Below, piece after piece: positions 8,460 through 16,202 of a DNA stretch of 64,000 nt (within the stretch, counting starts at the first letter, position 1; each line of letters begins with the position of its first letter). This DNA is from Clostridium sp. CAG:221 (GTDB lineage Bacteria; Bacillota; Clostridia; Clostridiales; Clostridiaceae). The position numbers and the translations under genes were made by a program. Location of the stretch: contig FR883402.1 of the NCBI GenBank assembly GCA_000435835.1, forward strand, positions 1 to 64,000, written 5' to 3'. The notes below the pieces were generated by a model that was given only the letters and a program-made list of their open reading frames with translations, was not told where the DNA came from and made no database searches.

Positions 8460-9314
8460 ATGCGTAAGTTTTGGGAAAGTATATATAGTCCAAATTACAT
8501 AAGTGGATATAATCCCTTTTTACTTAAAGATATGAATAGAGCAATTGAGCGAATGGTATCAGCAATAAATACTAGAGAAAAAATTGTTTTATATGGGATA
8601 CCAAATGTAGATGGACTATGTGCTATTTCATCCCTAATACTGGTTTTGAAATATTTAAATGCAGATATTGAATATGTAGTCCATGATGATCCTTCGGGAA
8701 ATTCCAAAATCAATTGTCAAGATATAGTGAATAATGTTCATTTTTTAGGTGGAGAGCTACTTATTAATTTAGGAATAGATTTAAATTCAAAAGAAGAAGA
8801 AGAATTATGCAAGAATCTTGGAATTGATATTATTTCAATTGAGAATAAAAATGTAAATACTGATAAAGAATACATATATATAAATCCGTGTCAAAAAGGA
8901 TGTCAATATAGATATAAGGATTTGTCTATAAGTGGACTAACATTCAAATTGATGCAGGCAATTGCAATTTACTATAATATAAAAAGCATAAATAAGTATT
9001 TAGATTTGATTTTAATTGGAGAAAAGTGGGCTAATGTACCATTAAAGGGTGAAAATGGTGTAATATTAAAAGAGGGAAAGAAATTTTTAATAAATACCAA
9101 TAACTATGGGTTAAGAGCAATAATGGATGCATATGATACTGTTGAAATAGATGATGAATTTATTTGTAAGATAACGGATGTAATTACACCAACAATAAAT
9201 GTAGTTACAATGATGGATAATGCTCGTATTATTATTGAATTATTGATAACAAATAAAAAGGAACGAGCGCAACAAATTACAAAGTATTTAAATAAATCCA
9301 GAGAGAATATATAA
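8460..9314 (+). CDS. degenerate RecJ/DHH-family protein (probable pseudoenzyme)
   Basis: A 284-residue protein whose layout follows the N-terminal DHH domain of RecJ: YGIPNVDGLCA where RecJ has GDYDVDG, LLINLGIDL where RecJ has the DCG motif, IISIENK where RecJ has DHH, then INPCQKGCQYRYKDLSISGLTFKL, the well-conserved RecJ block. The metal-binding aspartates and histidines are thus mostly replaced, and the C-terminal RecJ part is missing. Catalysis is unlikely; a structural or binding role is possible. I start at the ATG at 8460, 6 nt after GGAGGAG, rather than the GTG at 8445. It lies upstream of apt and relA, where many clostridia carry a RecJ-like gene. Confidence 0.7.
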   Translation: MRKFWESIYSPNYISGYNPFLLKDMNRAIERMVSAINTREKIVLYGIPNVDGLCAISSLILVLKYLNADIEYVVHDDPSGNSKINCQDIVNNVHFLGGELLINLGIDLNSKEEEELCKNLGIDIISIENKNVNTDKEYIYINPCQKGCQYRYKDLSISGLTFKLMQAIAIYYNIKSINKYLDLILIGEKWANVPLKGENGVILKEGKKFLINTNNYGLRAIMDAYDTVEIDDEFICKITDVITPTINVVTMMDNARIIIELLITNKKERAQQITKYLNKSRENI

Positions 9315-9355
9315 TTATGTATATATAAATATTAGTGATATTGGAGGAAGAACAT

Positions 9356-9874
9356 ATGGATCTTAAAGAAAAGATAAGAGTCATTGAAGGGTTCCCAAAA
9401 GAAGGAATAAGTTTTAAAGACATTACTACTTTAGTAGCTGATGGAGAAGCATTTAAAGAATCAATAGATAGGATTGTAGAACATTTAAAAGATAAAAATG
9501 TAGATGTAATATTAGGACCAGAAGCTAGAGGATTTATTTTTGGAGTTCCTGTAGCATATGCTTTAGGTGTAGGATTTGTTCCTGTAAGAAAGAAAGGTAA
9601 ATTACCAGCAGAAACAGTTTCTGTGGATTATTCATTAGAATATGGTGTTGACGTCTTAGAAATTCATAAAGATGCTATAAAAAAAGGGCAAAAAGTAGCT
9701 ATAGTTGACGATTTATTAGCTACAGGAGGAACTGTTGAAGCAGTTGCTAAACTTGTTGAAAAAGTAGGAGCTGAAGTTGTAGCATTAGATTTTGCTATTG
9801 AACTTACTGAATTAAAAGGTAGAGATAAATTAGAAGGTTATGAAATTATGTCATTAGTACAATATGATGTGTAA
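9356..9874 (+). CDS. apt: adenine phosphoribosyltransferase
   Basis: A 172-residue enzyme converting adenine and PRPP to AMP in purine salvage. It shows the PRPP-binding motif VAIVDDLLATGGT and the family segment GPEARGFIFG. The ATG at 9356 follows GGAGGAAG; the GTG at 9335 precedes that ribosome binding site and is rejected. It is 41 nt downstream of the DHH-like gene and probably shares its transcript. Confidence 0.95.
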   Translation: MDLKEKIRVIEGFPKEGISFKDITTLVADGEAFKESIDRIVEHLKDKNVDVILGPEARGFIFGVPVAYALGVGFVPVRKKGKLPAETVSVDYSLEYGVDVLEIHKDAIKKGQKVAIVDDLLATGGTVEAVAKLVEKVGAEVVALDFAIELTELKGRDKLEGYEIMSLVQYDV

Positions 9875-9920
9875 TTTTATTGAAAATAAATAAATTATAA
9901 TATATAATATTAATAAAAAA

Positions 9921-9942
9921 TGGCTGGTTAGTTAACCAGCCA
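9921..9942. promoter_or_regulatory. palindrome between apt and relA
   Basis: A 22-nt palindrome with 10-nt arms (TGGCTGGTTA / TAACCAGCCA) and 2 nt between them, in the 111-nt gap between apt and relA. It is not followed by a T-run, so it could be a Rho-independent terminator of poor quality, an mRNA-processing or stability hairpin, or a protein-binding site. Confidence 0.45.
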
Positions 9943-9985
9943 TTGACTTTAGAGTAATAAATTTATCTTAAGGAGATAAATCTTA

Positions 9986-12172
9986 ATGTTAGAGATGTTA
10001 GTAAAAAAAATTAAAGAAAACTGTGTAAATATTAATATGGATATGGTAGATAAAGCTTATAATTTAGCTTTTGAAGCCCATAAGGAACAAAAGAGAGATT
10101 CTGGTGAGCCATACATCATACATCCAATAGAAGTAGCTACGATTTTAGCAGAACTAGGAATGGATACAAGTACTATTGTAGCAGGGCTTTTACATGATGT
10201 AATCGAGGACACTGAATATACTTATGATGATATAAAGAATCTATTTGGTGAAGAAGTAGCCAACTTAGTTAGTGGAGTAACAAAAATAACTAAGATGGAA
10301 TATAAGTCTAAAGAAGAGCAGCAAGCAGATAATTTTAGAAAGATGCTACTTGCTATGGCTGATGATATTAGAGTAATAATAATAAAATTGGCTGATAGAC
10401 TACATAATATGCGAACACTTAAGTATAGGAAAAAAGAAAAACAAAAGAAAACTGCTATGGAAACATTAGATATTTATGCACCACTTGCACACAGGCTGGG
10501 GATTTCTAAGATTAAGTGGGAACTAGAAGATTTATCTTTCAGATACCTTCATGAAGAAGAATATTATGACTTAGTTAAGCAAGTTGCAGAAAAGAGAACA
10601 GAAAGAGAAATATACATTAAGAAGATTATTGAAGATATGTATAATAAGCTTGAAGAAGCTGGAATTGATTCAGATATTGATGGAAGACCTAAGCATTTCT
10701 TTAGTATATACAAGAAAATGGTAACTAAAAATAAGAGTATAGAGCAAATATTTGATTTGACAGCCATAAGAGTTCTTGTAAATACTGTGAAAGATTGTTA
10801 TGAAGTCTTAGGGATCGTACATACAATTTATAAGCCTATTCCAGGAAGATTCAAGGATTATATAGCAATGCCTAAACCTAATATGTATCAATCACTTCAT
10901 ACAACAGTAATTGGTCCACAAGGAAAGACATTTGAGATTCAAATAAGAACTTTTGAAATGCATAGAACAGCAGAATACGGTATTGCCGCTCATTGGAAAT
11001 ATAAAGAAGGCGACAATAATGGTGAAACTAAGGAGAAAAATTTTGAAAGTAAGCTGGTATGGCTTAGAGATATGCTTGAATTCCAAAAGGAAACAGCAGA
11101 TGCACAAGAATTTATTGAAGGATTTAAAATAGATTTATTTACTGATGAAATCTTTTTATTTACGCCAAAAGGTGTAGTTATCGATTTACCAAATGGAGCA
11201 ACACCAATTGATTTTGCATATAGAATCCACACTGATATAGGTAATAAATGTGTAGGTGCCAAGGTTAATGGTAAAATTGTACCTTTAGACTATAAACTTA
11301 AAACAGGGGAAATTGTGGAAGTATTAACATCAAATAATGCAAAGGGCCCTAATATGGATTGGCTTAATATTGCTAAAAGTAATCAGGCTAAAAGTAAGAT
11401 AAGATCTTGGTTTAAAAAGGCTAAGAAGGAAGAAAATATCAGCAAGGGAAAAGAATTATTTGAAAAAGAACTTAAGAAGCAAGGTGTTCATTTTGCAGAT
11501 ATTGCAAAAGGAGAAACTTATGAGAAGTTTGTCAAGAGGAATAATATTAATGGAATGGATGACTTGTATGCTTTAATAGGTCTTGGAGCAATTTCAGCGT
11601 CATCTTTCATTTGGAAGCTAAAAGATGAAAATCAAAGTAAAGATGAAAAGGTTATTGAAGAAAATACAAATAAAATCATTGAAGATAATATTTCTAAAGC
11701 ACAAAGAAATAAAATAGATCAAACTGTAGGAATTACCGTAAAAGGTGTTGATAATCTTATGATAAGATTTGCAAAATGCTGTAATCCAGTTCCAGGCGAC
11801 GATATAATGGGTTATATCACCAAGGGAAGAGGTATTTCAGTACATAGAGCAGATTGCGGTAACTTGAAAAATCTCATAATGGAAGATGGAGATAAGGTTG
11901 TTGATGTTTCTTGGGGAACTTCAAATGGAAGAGCTTATATTGCTGAAATCCAAGTTAAAGCTGAAGATAGAAGTGGATTGCTTACTGATATAATGGGAAT
12001 AATATCAGAGCTTAATCTGCAACTTAACGCTTTAAATGCTAAGTCAGCAAAAGGTAGCATGGCATATGTCAACATAAAGGTTAAGATAGACACAGTTGAA
12101 CTATTAAAAGATCTCATGAAAAAAATAAGACATCTTAAGGGAATTATTGATGTATATAGAGTAAATAATTAA
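9986..12172 (+). CDS. relA: bifunctional (p)ppGpp synthetase/hydrolase
   Basis: A 728-residue Rel/SpoT homologue that makes and degrades (p)ppGpp in the stringent response. In order: the HD hydrolase domain (His46, His70-Asp71 in HPIEVATILAELG and LLHDVIEDTE), the synthetase domain (YKPIPGRFKDYIAMPKPNMY, residues about 280-300), TGS (FTPKGVVIDLPNGATPIDFA, about 390-410), the zinc-finger/helical region (FAKCCNPVPGDDI, about 595) and a C-terminal ACT domain. Both catalytic domains look intact. AAGGAG lies 11 nt before the ATG. dtd follows after 13 nt. Confidence 0.96.
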   Translation: MLEMLVKKIKENCVNINMDMVDKAYNLAFEAHKEQKRDSGEPYIIHPIEVATILAELGMDTSTIVAGLLHDVIEDTEYTYDDIKNLFGEEVANLVSGVTKITKMEYKSKEEQQADNFRKMLLAMADDIRVIIIKLADRLHNMRTLKYRKKEKQKKTAMETLDIYAPLAHRLGISKIKWELEDLSFRYLHEEEYYDLVKQVAEKRTEREIYIKKIIEDMYNKLEEAGIDSDIDGRPKHFFSIYKKMVTKNKSIEQIFDLTAIRVLVNTVKDCYEVLGIVHTIYKPIPGRFKDYIAMPKPNMYQSLHTTVIGPQGKTFEIQIRTFEMHRTAEYGIAAHWKYKEGDNNGETKEKNFESKLVWLRDMLEFQKETADAQEFIEGFKIDLFTDEIFLFTPKGVVIDLPNGATPIDFAYRIHTDIGNKCVGAKVNGKIVPLDYKLKTGEIVEVLTSNNAKGPNMDWLNIAKSNQAKSKIRSWFKKAKKEENISKGKELFEKELKKQGVHFADIAKGETYEKFVKRNNINGMDDLYALIGLGAISASSFIWKLKDENQSKDEKVIEENTNKIIEDNISKAQRNKIDQTVGITVKGVDNLMIRFAKCCNPVPGDDIMGYITKGRGISVHRADCGNLKNLIMEDGDKVVDVSWGTSNGRAYIAEIQVKAEDRSGLLTDIMGIISELNLQLNALNAKSAKGSMAYVNIKVKIDTVELLKDLMKKIRHLKGIIDVYRVNN

Positions 12173-12185
12173 AGGAAGAAAAAAT

Positions 12186-12635
12186 ATGAGAGCAGTAGTA
12201 CAAAGAGTTACAAGTTCTAAAGTAGTGGTAGACGGCCAAATTACAGGAGCTATTAATAAGGGAATCAATGTGCTTATTGGCATAAGCTGTGATGACAATG
12301 AAGAAGATTTAAAATATATAAGGGATAAAATAATCAATTTAAGAATTTTTGAAGATGAAAACTTTAAGATGAATAAATCTTTAATGGATATTGGTGGAGA
12401 AATACTTGTAATTTCACAATTTACCTTATATGGAGACTGTAGAAAAGGTAGAAGGCCTAATTTTATGGCTGCTTTAGGAGGAGAAGAAGCAAAAAAATTA
12501 TATGATCAGTTTGTTTTAATGATTAAAGAGTGTGGCATAAAAGTTGAAACAGGAATTTTTGGAGCTGACATGAAAGTGGATATTCAAAATGATGGACCTG
12601 TTACTATACTGCTAGATAGTAAAAAGAACTTTTAG
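12186..12635 (+). CDS. dtd: D-aminoacyl-tRNA deacylase
   Basis: A 149-residue enzyme that hydrolyses D-aminoacyl-tRNA and mischarged Gly-tRNA(Ala). Diagnostic motifs are MRAVVQRV at the N-terminus, SQFTLYGD in the middle and the C-terminal GPVTILLDS. It sits directly behind relA, as in most Firmicutes, and is probably translated from the same mRNA. Confidence 0.95.
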   Translation: MRAVVQRVTSSKVVVDGQITGAINKGINVLIGISCDDNEEDLKYIRDKIINLRIFEDENFKMNKSLMDIGGEILVISQFTLYGDCRKGRRPNFMAALGGEEAKKLYDQFVLMIKECGIKVETGIFGADMKVDIQNDGPVTILLDSKKNF

Positions 12636-12649
12636 TATATGATTAACTT

Positions 12650-12796
12650 AGTTAATGATGAACTTAGTAAATGATGAATGATGAATGATGAATTGTGGAA
12701 TAAATTCCTCAACGGAATTTAGAAAAAATATAATTTTCAGAAATTCTGTAAGAATTTCATCATTAATTCATAATTCGTAATTCATAATTCATAATT
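12650..12796. repeat. heptanucleotide repeats flanking small hairpins
   Basis: Between dtd and the MBL gene lie three copies of TGATGAA (12672-12692) and, about 70 nt on, four copies of AATTCAT (one with a G; 12765-12792). The two repeat blocks are partly complementary. Between them are two small perfect stems, AAATTCC/GGAATTT and GAAATTC/GAATTTC. A shorter relative occurs between accD and accA (60751-60809). The layout suggests a small dispersed palindromic element. Confidence 0.5.
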
Positions 12797-12819
12797 TTAA
12801 AAAAAGGAGGGTGTTTTGT

Positions 12820-13431
12820 ATGATGATAAAGACTTTTCCTGTGGGGATGCTTCAGGAGAATTGTTATATAATAATAAATGAAGAAACAAATGAAGCTTTT
12901 GCAGTTGATCCAGGTGATGAAGGAGCAAGACTTATTGCTAATATAGAAAAATTAGGGTGCACTTTAAAAGCAATTTTATTAACACATGGTCATGCTGACC
13001 ACGTAGGAGCAGTTGTTGACTTAAAAAATAGATTCAATGTGCCTGTTTATATAAATGAAAAGGAAATCCTTTGTATGAAAAATGATAATACTGTATTTGG
13101 TAAATTACCAGAGTGTTATGATTTTATAAAAGATGGAGACGAATTAGAAATTGCAGGGATGAAAATTAAATGCATCCACACTCCAGGCCATACTTTAGGA
13201 GGAATGTGCTTCTTAATAGATAATGAACTATTTACTGGTGATACATTATTCCAAGGAGCTGTTGGTAGAAGTGATTTTTATGGCGGAAATCATGGAGAGC
13301 TTATTAACAGTATCAATGAAAAGCTGATGATACTTGATAAGAAAACTAATGTATATCCAGGACATGGACCAAGTTCAACTTTAATGTATGAAGCAATGAG
13401 AAATCCTTTTTTACAAGATGATTTGTTTTAA
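12820..13431 (+). CDS. MBL-fold metallohydrolase (glyoxalase II-like)
   Basis: A 203-residue metallo-beta-lactamase-fold hydrolase. The metal-binding motif THGHADH is at residues 55-61, followed by HTPGHTLGG, GDTLFQGAVGRSDF and the C-terminal YPGHG, all of the glyoxalase II/YcbL type. The substrate cannot be named. GGAGG stands 9 nt before the ATG at 12820; the GTG at 12811 overlaps the ribosome binding region. It is 14 nt ahead of hemZ, and the pair is commonly adjacent in clostridia. Confidence 0.85.
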   Translation: MMIKTFPVGMLQENCYIIINEETNEAFAVDPGDEGARLIANIEKLGCTLKAILLTHGHADHVGAVVDLKNRFNVPVYINEKEILCMKNDNTVFGKLPECYDFIKDGDELEIAGMKIKCIHTPGHTLGGMCFLIDNELFTGDTLFQGAVGRSDFYGGNHGELINSINEKLMILDKKTNVYPGHGPSSTLMYEAMRNPFLQDDLF

Positions 13432-13445
13432 ACAAAGGAGAAGAA

Positions 13446-14867
13446 ATGGAAATTAAAATTAGATTAAATGATCATAAATATAGATATGATGTTTATCAAA
13501 TGTTCAATATATATTTTGCACTAGATGAACTGAAATTTGTGGATGATGGTGAATATATAATTAATATTGAAGAAAATAAAATAACGTTTGCTTTTAATGG
13601 ATATTATAAGGAAAGCTTAATTGGCGAAAATATAAAAGAAGATATTAAAAGATTGGTATTTGAATCATTAAAGGATATTACAGGAGAAGAGCATCCTTGG
13701 GGAATACTTGTAGGAATTAGACCATCTAAAATTGCTTTAAAGTACTTAAATGAAGGGAAAAGCAATGAAGAAATAGTGGAGATTTTCAAAGAAAAACATT
13801 TAGCAGCAAGAGAAAAAGCAGAGTTATGTATTGAAGTTGCCAAAGCTGAGGAAAGCTTTGTAAATACAGATGAAAAGAAAATAGCTATTTATGTTGGTAT
13901 GGCATTTTGCCCTACAAGATGCTTCTATTGCTCATTTGCAGCTAACCCAATAATGGGAAATAAAAAGATGGTAAATCCATATTTAGAAGCACTTACAAAA
14001 GAAATCAGAGCACTGAAAGAATATGTTAATCTTAAAGGATTAGCAATTGAATCAGTATACTTTGGTGGAGGTACTCCTACTGCAGTAAATAATGATGAGT
14101 TTGAAGAAATAATGTCAGAAGTTTATGATGCTTTTGTGAAAGATAAAAACCTTGTGGAATTTACTGTGGAATGTGGAAGACCTGATAGTATAACAAAAGA
14201 AAAGCTTTTAACAATGAAGAAATTTGATGTTACAAGAATAAGCATTAATCCTCAAACAATGAATGATGATACATTAAAGATGATTGGAAGAGGACATGAC
14301 TCTGACAGCGTTATTGAAAAATTCAATATGGCCAGAGAAATGGGCTTTGATGATATAAATATGGATATGATTATAGGACTTCCAGGAGAAGGTATCAAAG
14401 AAGTAAAGCATACTAAGGATGAAATACTTAAGCTTCATCCAGATAGTCTTACAGTACATGGACTATCATTAAAAAGAGCATCAATTCTTTATGAAAATTT
14501 CATACTTAAAAAAGGTATTCAAGTGAAAAAACAAAAAGAGCTGGCAGATATGTATGAAGAAAGCAGAATTTTAGCTTCAGAGCTAGGATTAACTCCATAT
14601 TATATGTATAGACAAAAAAATATGGTAGGCAACATGGAGAATTTAGGGTATTCTAAGAAGGGCAAAGAATGTATTTATAATATTCAGATGATTGAAGATA
14701 AGCAGACAATTATAGCCCTAGGAGCAGATGCTGTTACTAAAGCTGTATTCTTAAAAGAAGATAGAATTGAAAGGTTTGGTAATGCTAAGGACCTAAGAGA
14801 ATATATAAATAGAATTGATGAAATGATTGAAGGAAAAATTAAGTTATTAGATAGCCTATATAAATAG
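13446..14867 (+). CDS. hemZ: HemZ-type radical SAM coproporphyrinogen dehydrogenase
   Basis: A 473-residue radical SAM enzyme of the HemN/HemZ group, expected to oxidise coproporphyrinogen III without oxygen or to act in a related haem-type reaction. The 4Fe-4S cluster cysteines are at 155, 159 and 162 (CPTRCFYC), preceded by a roughly 140-residue N-terminal extension typical of HemZ. Glycine-rich YFGGGTPTA follows. AAAGGAG stands 7 nt before the ATG. No other haem genes lie nearby, so its physiological substrate is uncertain. Confidence 0.88.
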   Translation: MEIKIRLNDHKYRYDVYQMFNIYFALDELKFVDDGEYIINIEENKITFAFNGYYKESLIGENIKEDIKRLVFESLKDITGEEHPWGILVGIRPSKIALKYLNEGKSNEEIVEIFKEKHLAAREKAELCIEVAKAEESFVNTDEKKIAIYVGMAFCPTRCFYCSFAANPIMGNKKMVNPYLEALTKEIRALKEYVNLKGLAIESVYFGGGTPTAVNNDEFEEIMSEVYDAFVKDKNLVEFTVECGRPDSITKEKLLTMKKFDVTRISINPQTMNDDTLKMIGRGHDSDSVIEKFNMAREMGFDDINMDMIIGLPGEGIKEVKHTKDEILKLHPDSLTVHGLSLKRASILYENFILKKGIQVKKQKELADMYEESRILASELGLTPYYMYRQKNMVGNMENLGYSKKGKECIYNIQMIEDKQTIIALGADAVTKAVFLKEDRIERFGNAKDLREYINRIDEMIEGKIKLLDSLYK

Positions 14868-14882
14868 CAAAAGGCTTTTTTA
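14853..14882 (+). terminator. weak terminator behind hemZ
   Basis: A 5-bp stem (AGCCT 14853-14857 with AGGCT 14872-14876) overlapping the hemZ stop, followed by T residues. It is short and may be leaky. Confidence 0.4.
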
Positions 14883-14939
14883 TAGACAAAAAACACATGC
14901 TTTATGTGTGTAAGTCGTATATAAGGAGGAATAGTGTAA

Positions 14940-16190
14940 ATGGAAGTTCAAGCACCAAAAGGTACGAAGGATATGTTACCACAAGATGCGTATAAATGGC
15001 ACTTTGTAGAAAATAAATTTAGAGAAATAGCAAAGTTTTATGGAATGAGAGAAATCAGAACGCCAATGTTTGAGCATACTGATTTATTTTTAAGAGGTGT
15101 AGGAGATACAACTGATATAGTACAAAAGGAAATGTATACTTTTAATGATAAAGGAAATAGAAGTATTACATTAAAACCAGAAGGTACTGCACCAGTAGTA
15201 AGAGCATTTATTGAAAATAGACTGTTTAATGAGGCACAGCCTACAAAGCTTTATTACGCAATACCATGCTTTAGATATGAAAATGTACAAAAGGGAAGAT
15301 TAAGACAATTCCACCAATTTGGAACAGAAGTTTTTGGTTCTAAGGAACCATCAATGGATGCAGAAGTAATTGCTTTTGCAATGGAATTTTTAAAGAGTCT
15401 TGGTTTAAAAAGCTTAAGCTTAAATATAAATAATTTAGGATGCCCTAACTGTAGACCTAAGTATAATGAAGCATTAAAGAAATTCTTAGAAGAAAACTAT
15501 GATGATTTATGTGGTTTATGTCAAAGCAGATTTGAAAAGAATCCAATGAGAATTCTTGATTGTAAAAATAAAAATTGTGGTGAAATTACAAAAAATGCAC
15601 CGATAATCTTAGATTACATGTGTGAAGAATGTGATACTCACTTCACTGAAGTTAAGAAGTATTTAGATGCATTAAATATACCTTATACAGTGGATCCAGG
15701 AATAGTTAGAGGATTAGATTACTATACAAAGACTATTTTTGAAATATTAAATGATGATTTTACTGTTTGTGGTGGAGGAAGATATGATAGGCTTATAGAG
15801 CAACTTGGTGGTCCAGAAATGCCAGCAGTAGGTTTTGGTCTTGGAATAGAAAGACTTCTACTTACACTTCAAAATGAAGGTATTGAAATTCCAAATGAAG
15901 GATTATATGATTTATACATAGGAGCTAGAGGAGAAGATGGAAAGCTTGCATCATTCAAGCTGGCAAATGCTTTAAGAACTAGAGGTATAAAGACTGAAAT
16001 AAACCATATGGGAAGAAGCTTAAAGGCAGAAATGAAGTATGCTAATAAGATTGGAGCTAAGTTTACTGTAGTTTTAGGTGATGATGAGCTTCAAACTGGA
16101 AATGCAAAGTTTAAGAGAATGAGCGATGGTGAGCAGTTTGAAGTGAATTTAAACAATATAGAAGAAATAGTAGCAATACTAAATAGTTAG
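14940..16190 (+). CDS. hisS: histidyl-tRNA synthetase
   Basis: A 416-residue class II aminoacyl-tRNA synthetase charging tRNA-His. Motif 2 region FRYENVQKGRLRQFHQFGTEVFG, the histidine-specific segment GRYDRLIEQLGG with upstream RGLDYYTKTIFE, and the C-terminal anticodon-binding domain are all visible. AAGGAGG precedes the ATG. Only 72 nt separate it from hemZ, too short for a T-box leader. aspS follows after 12 nt, and the two form a standard Firmicute operon. Confidence 0.96.
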   Translation: MEVQAPKGTKDMLPQDAYKWHFVENKFREIAKFYGMREIRTPMFEHTDLFLRGVGDTTDIVQKEMYTFNDKGNRSITLKPEGTAPVVRAFIENRLFNEAQPTKLYYAIPCFRYENVQKGRLRQFHQFGTEVFGSKEPSMDAEVIAFAMEFLKSLGLKSLSLNINNLGCPNCRPKYNEALKKFLEENYDDLCGLCQSRFEKNPMRILDCKNKNCGEITKNAPIILDYMCEECDTHFTEVKKYLDALNIPYTVDPGIVRGLDYYTKTIFEILNDDFTVCGGGRYDRLIEQLGGPEMPAVGFGLGIERLLLTLQNEGIEIPNEGLYDLYIGARGEDGKLASFKLANALRTRGIKTEINHMGRSLKAEMKYANKIGAKFTVVLGDDELQTGNAKFKRMSDGEQFEVNLNNIEEIVAILNS

Positions 16191-16202
16191 GAGGAAATTA
16201 TA

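Noticed and set aside
12665..12795. CRISPR-like short repeats
   Set aside because: The units are 7 nt long, tandem and without spacers; no cas gene is near.
14868..14939. T-box leader ahead of hisS-aspS
   Set aside because: The gap is only 72 nt and lacks the T-box core (TGGNACCGCG-like) and specifier hairpins. A small ACACAT-type stem is the only structure.
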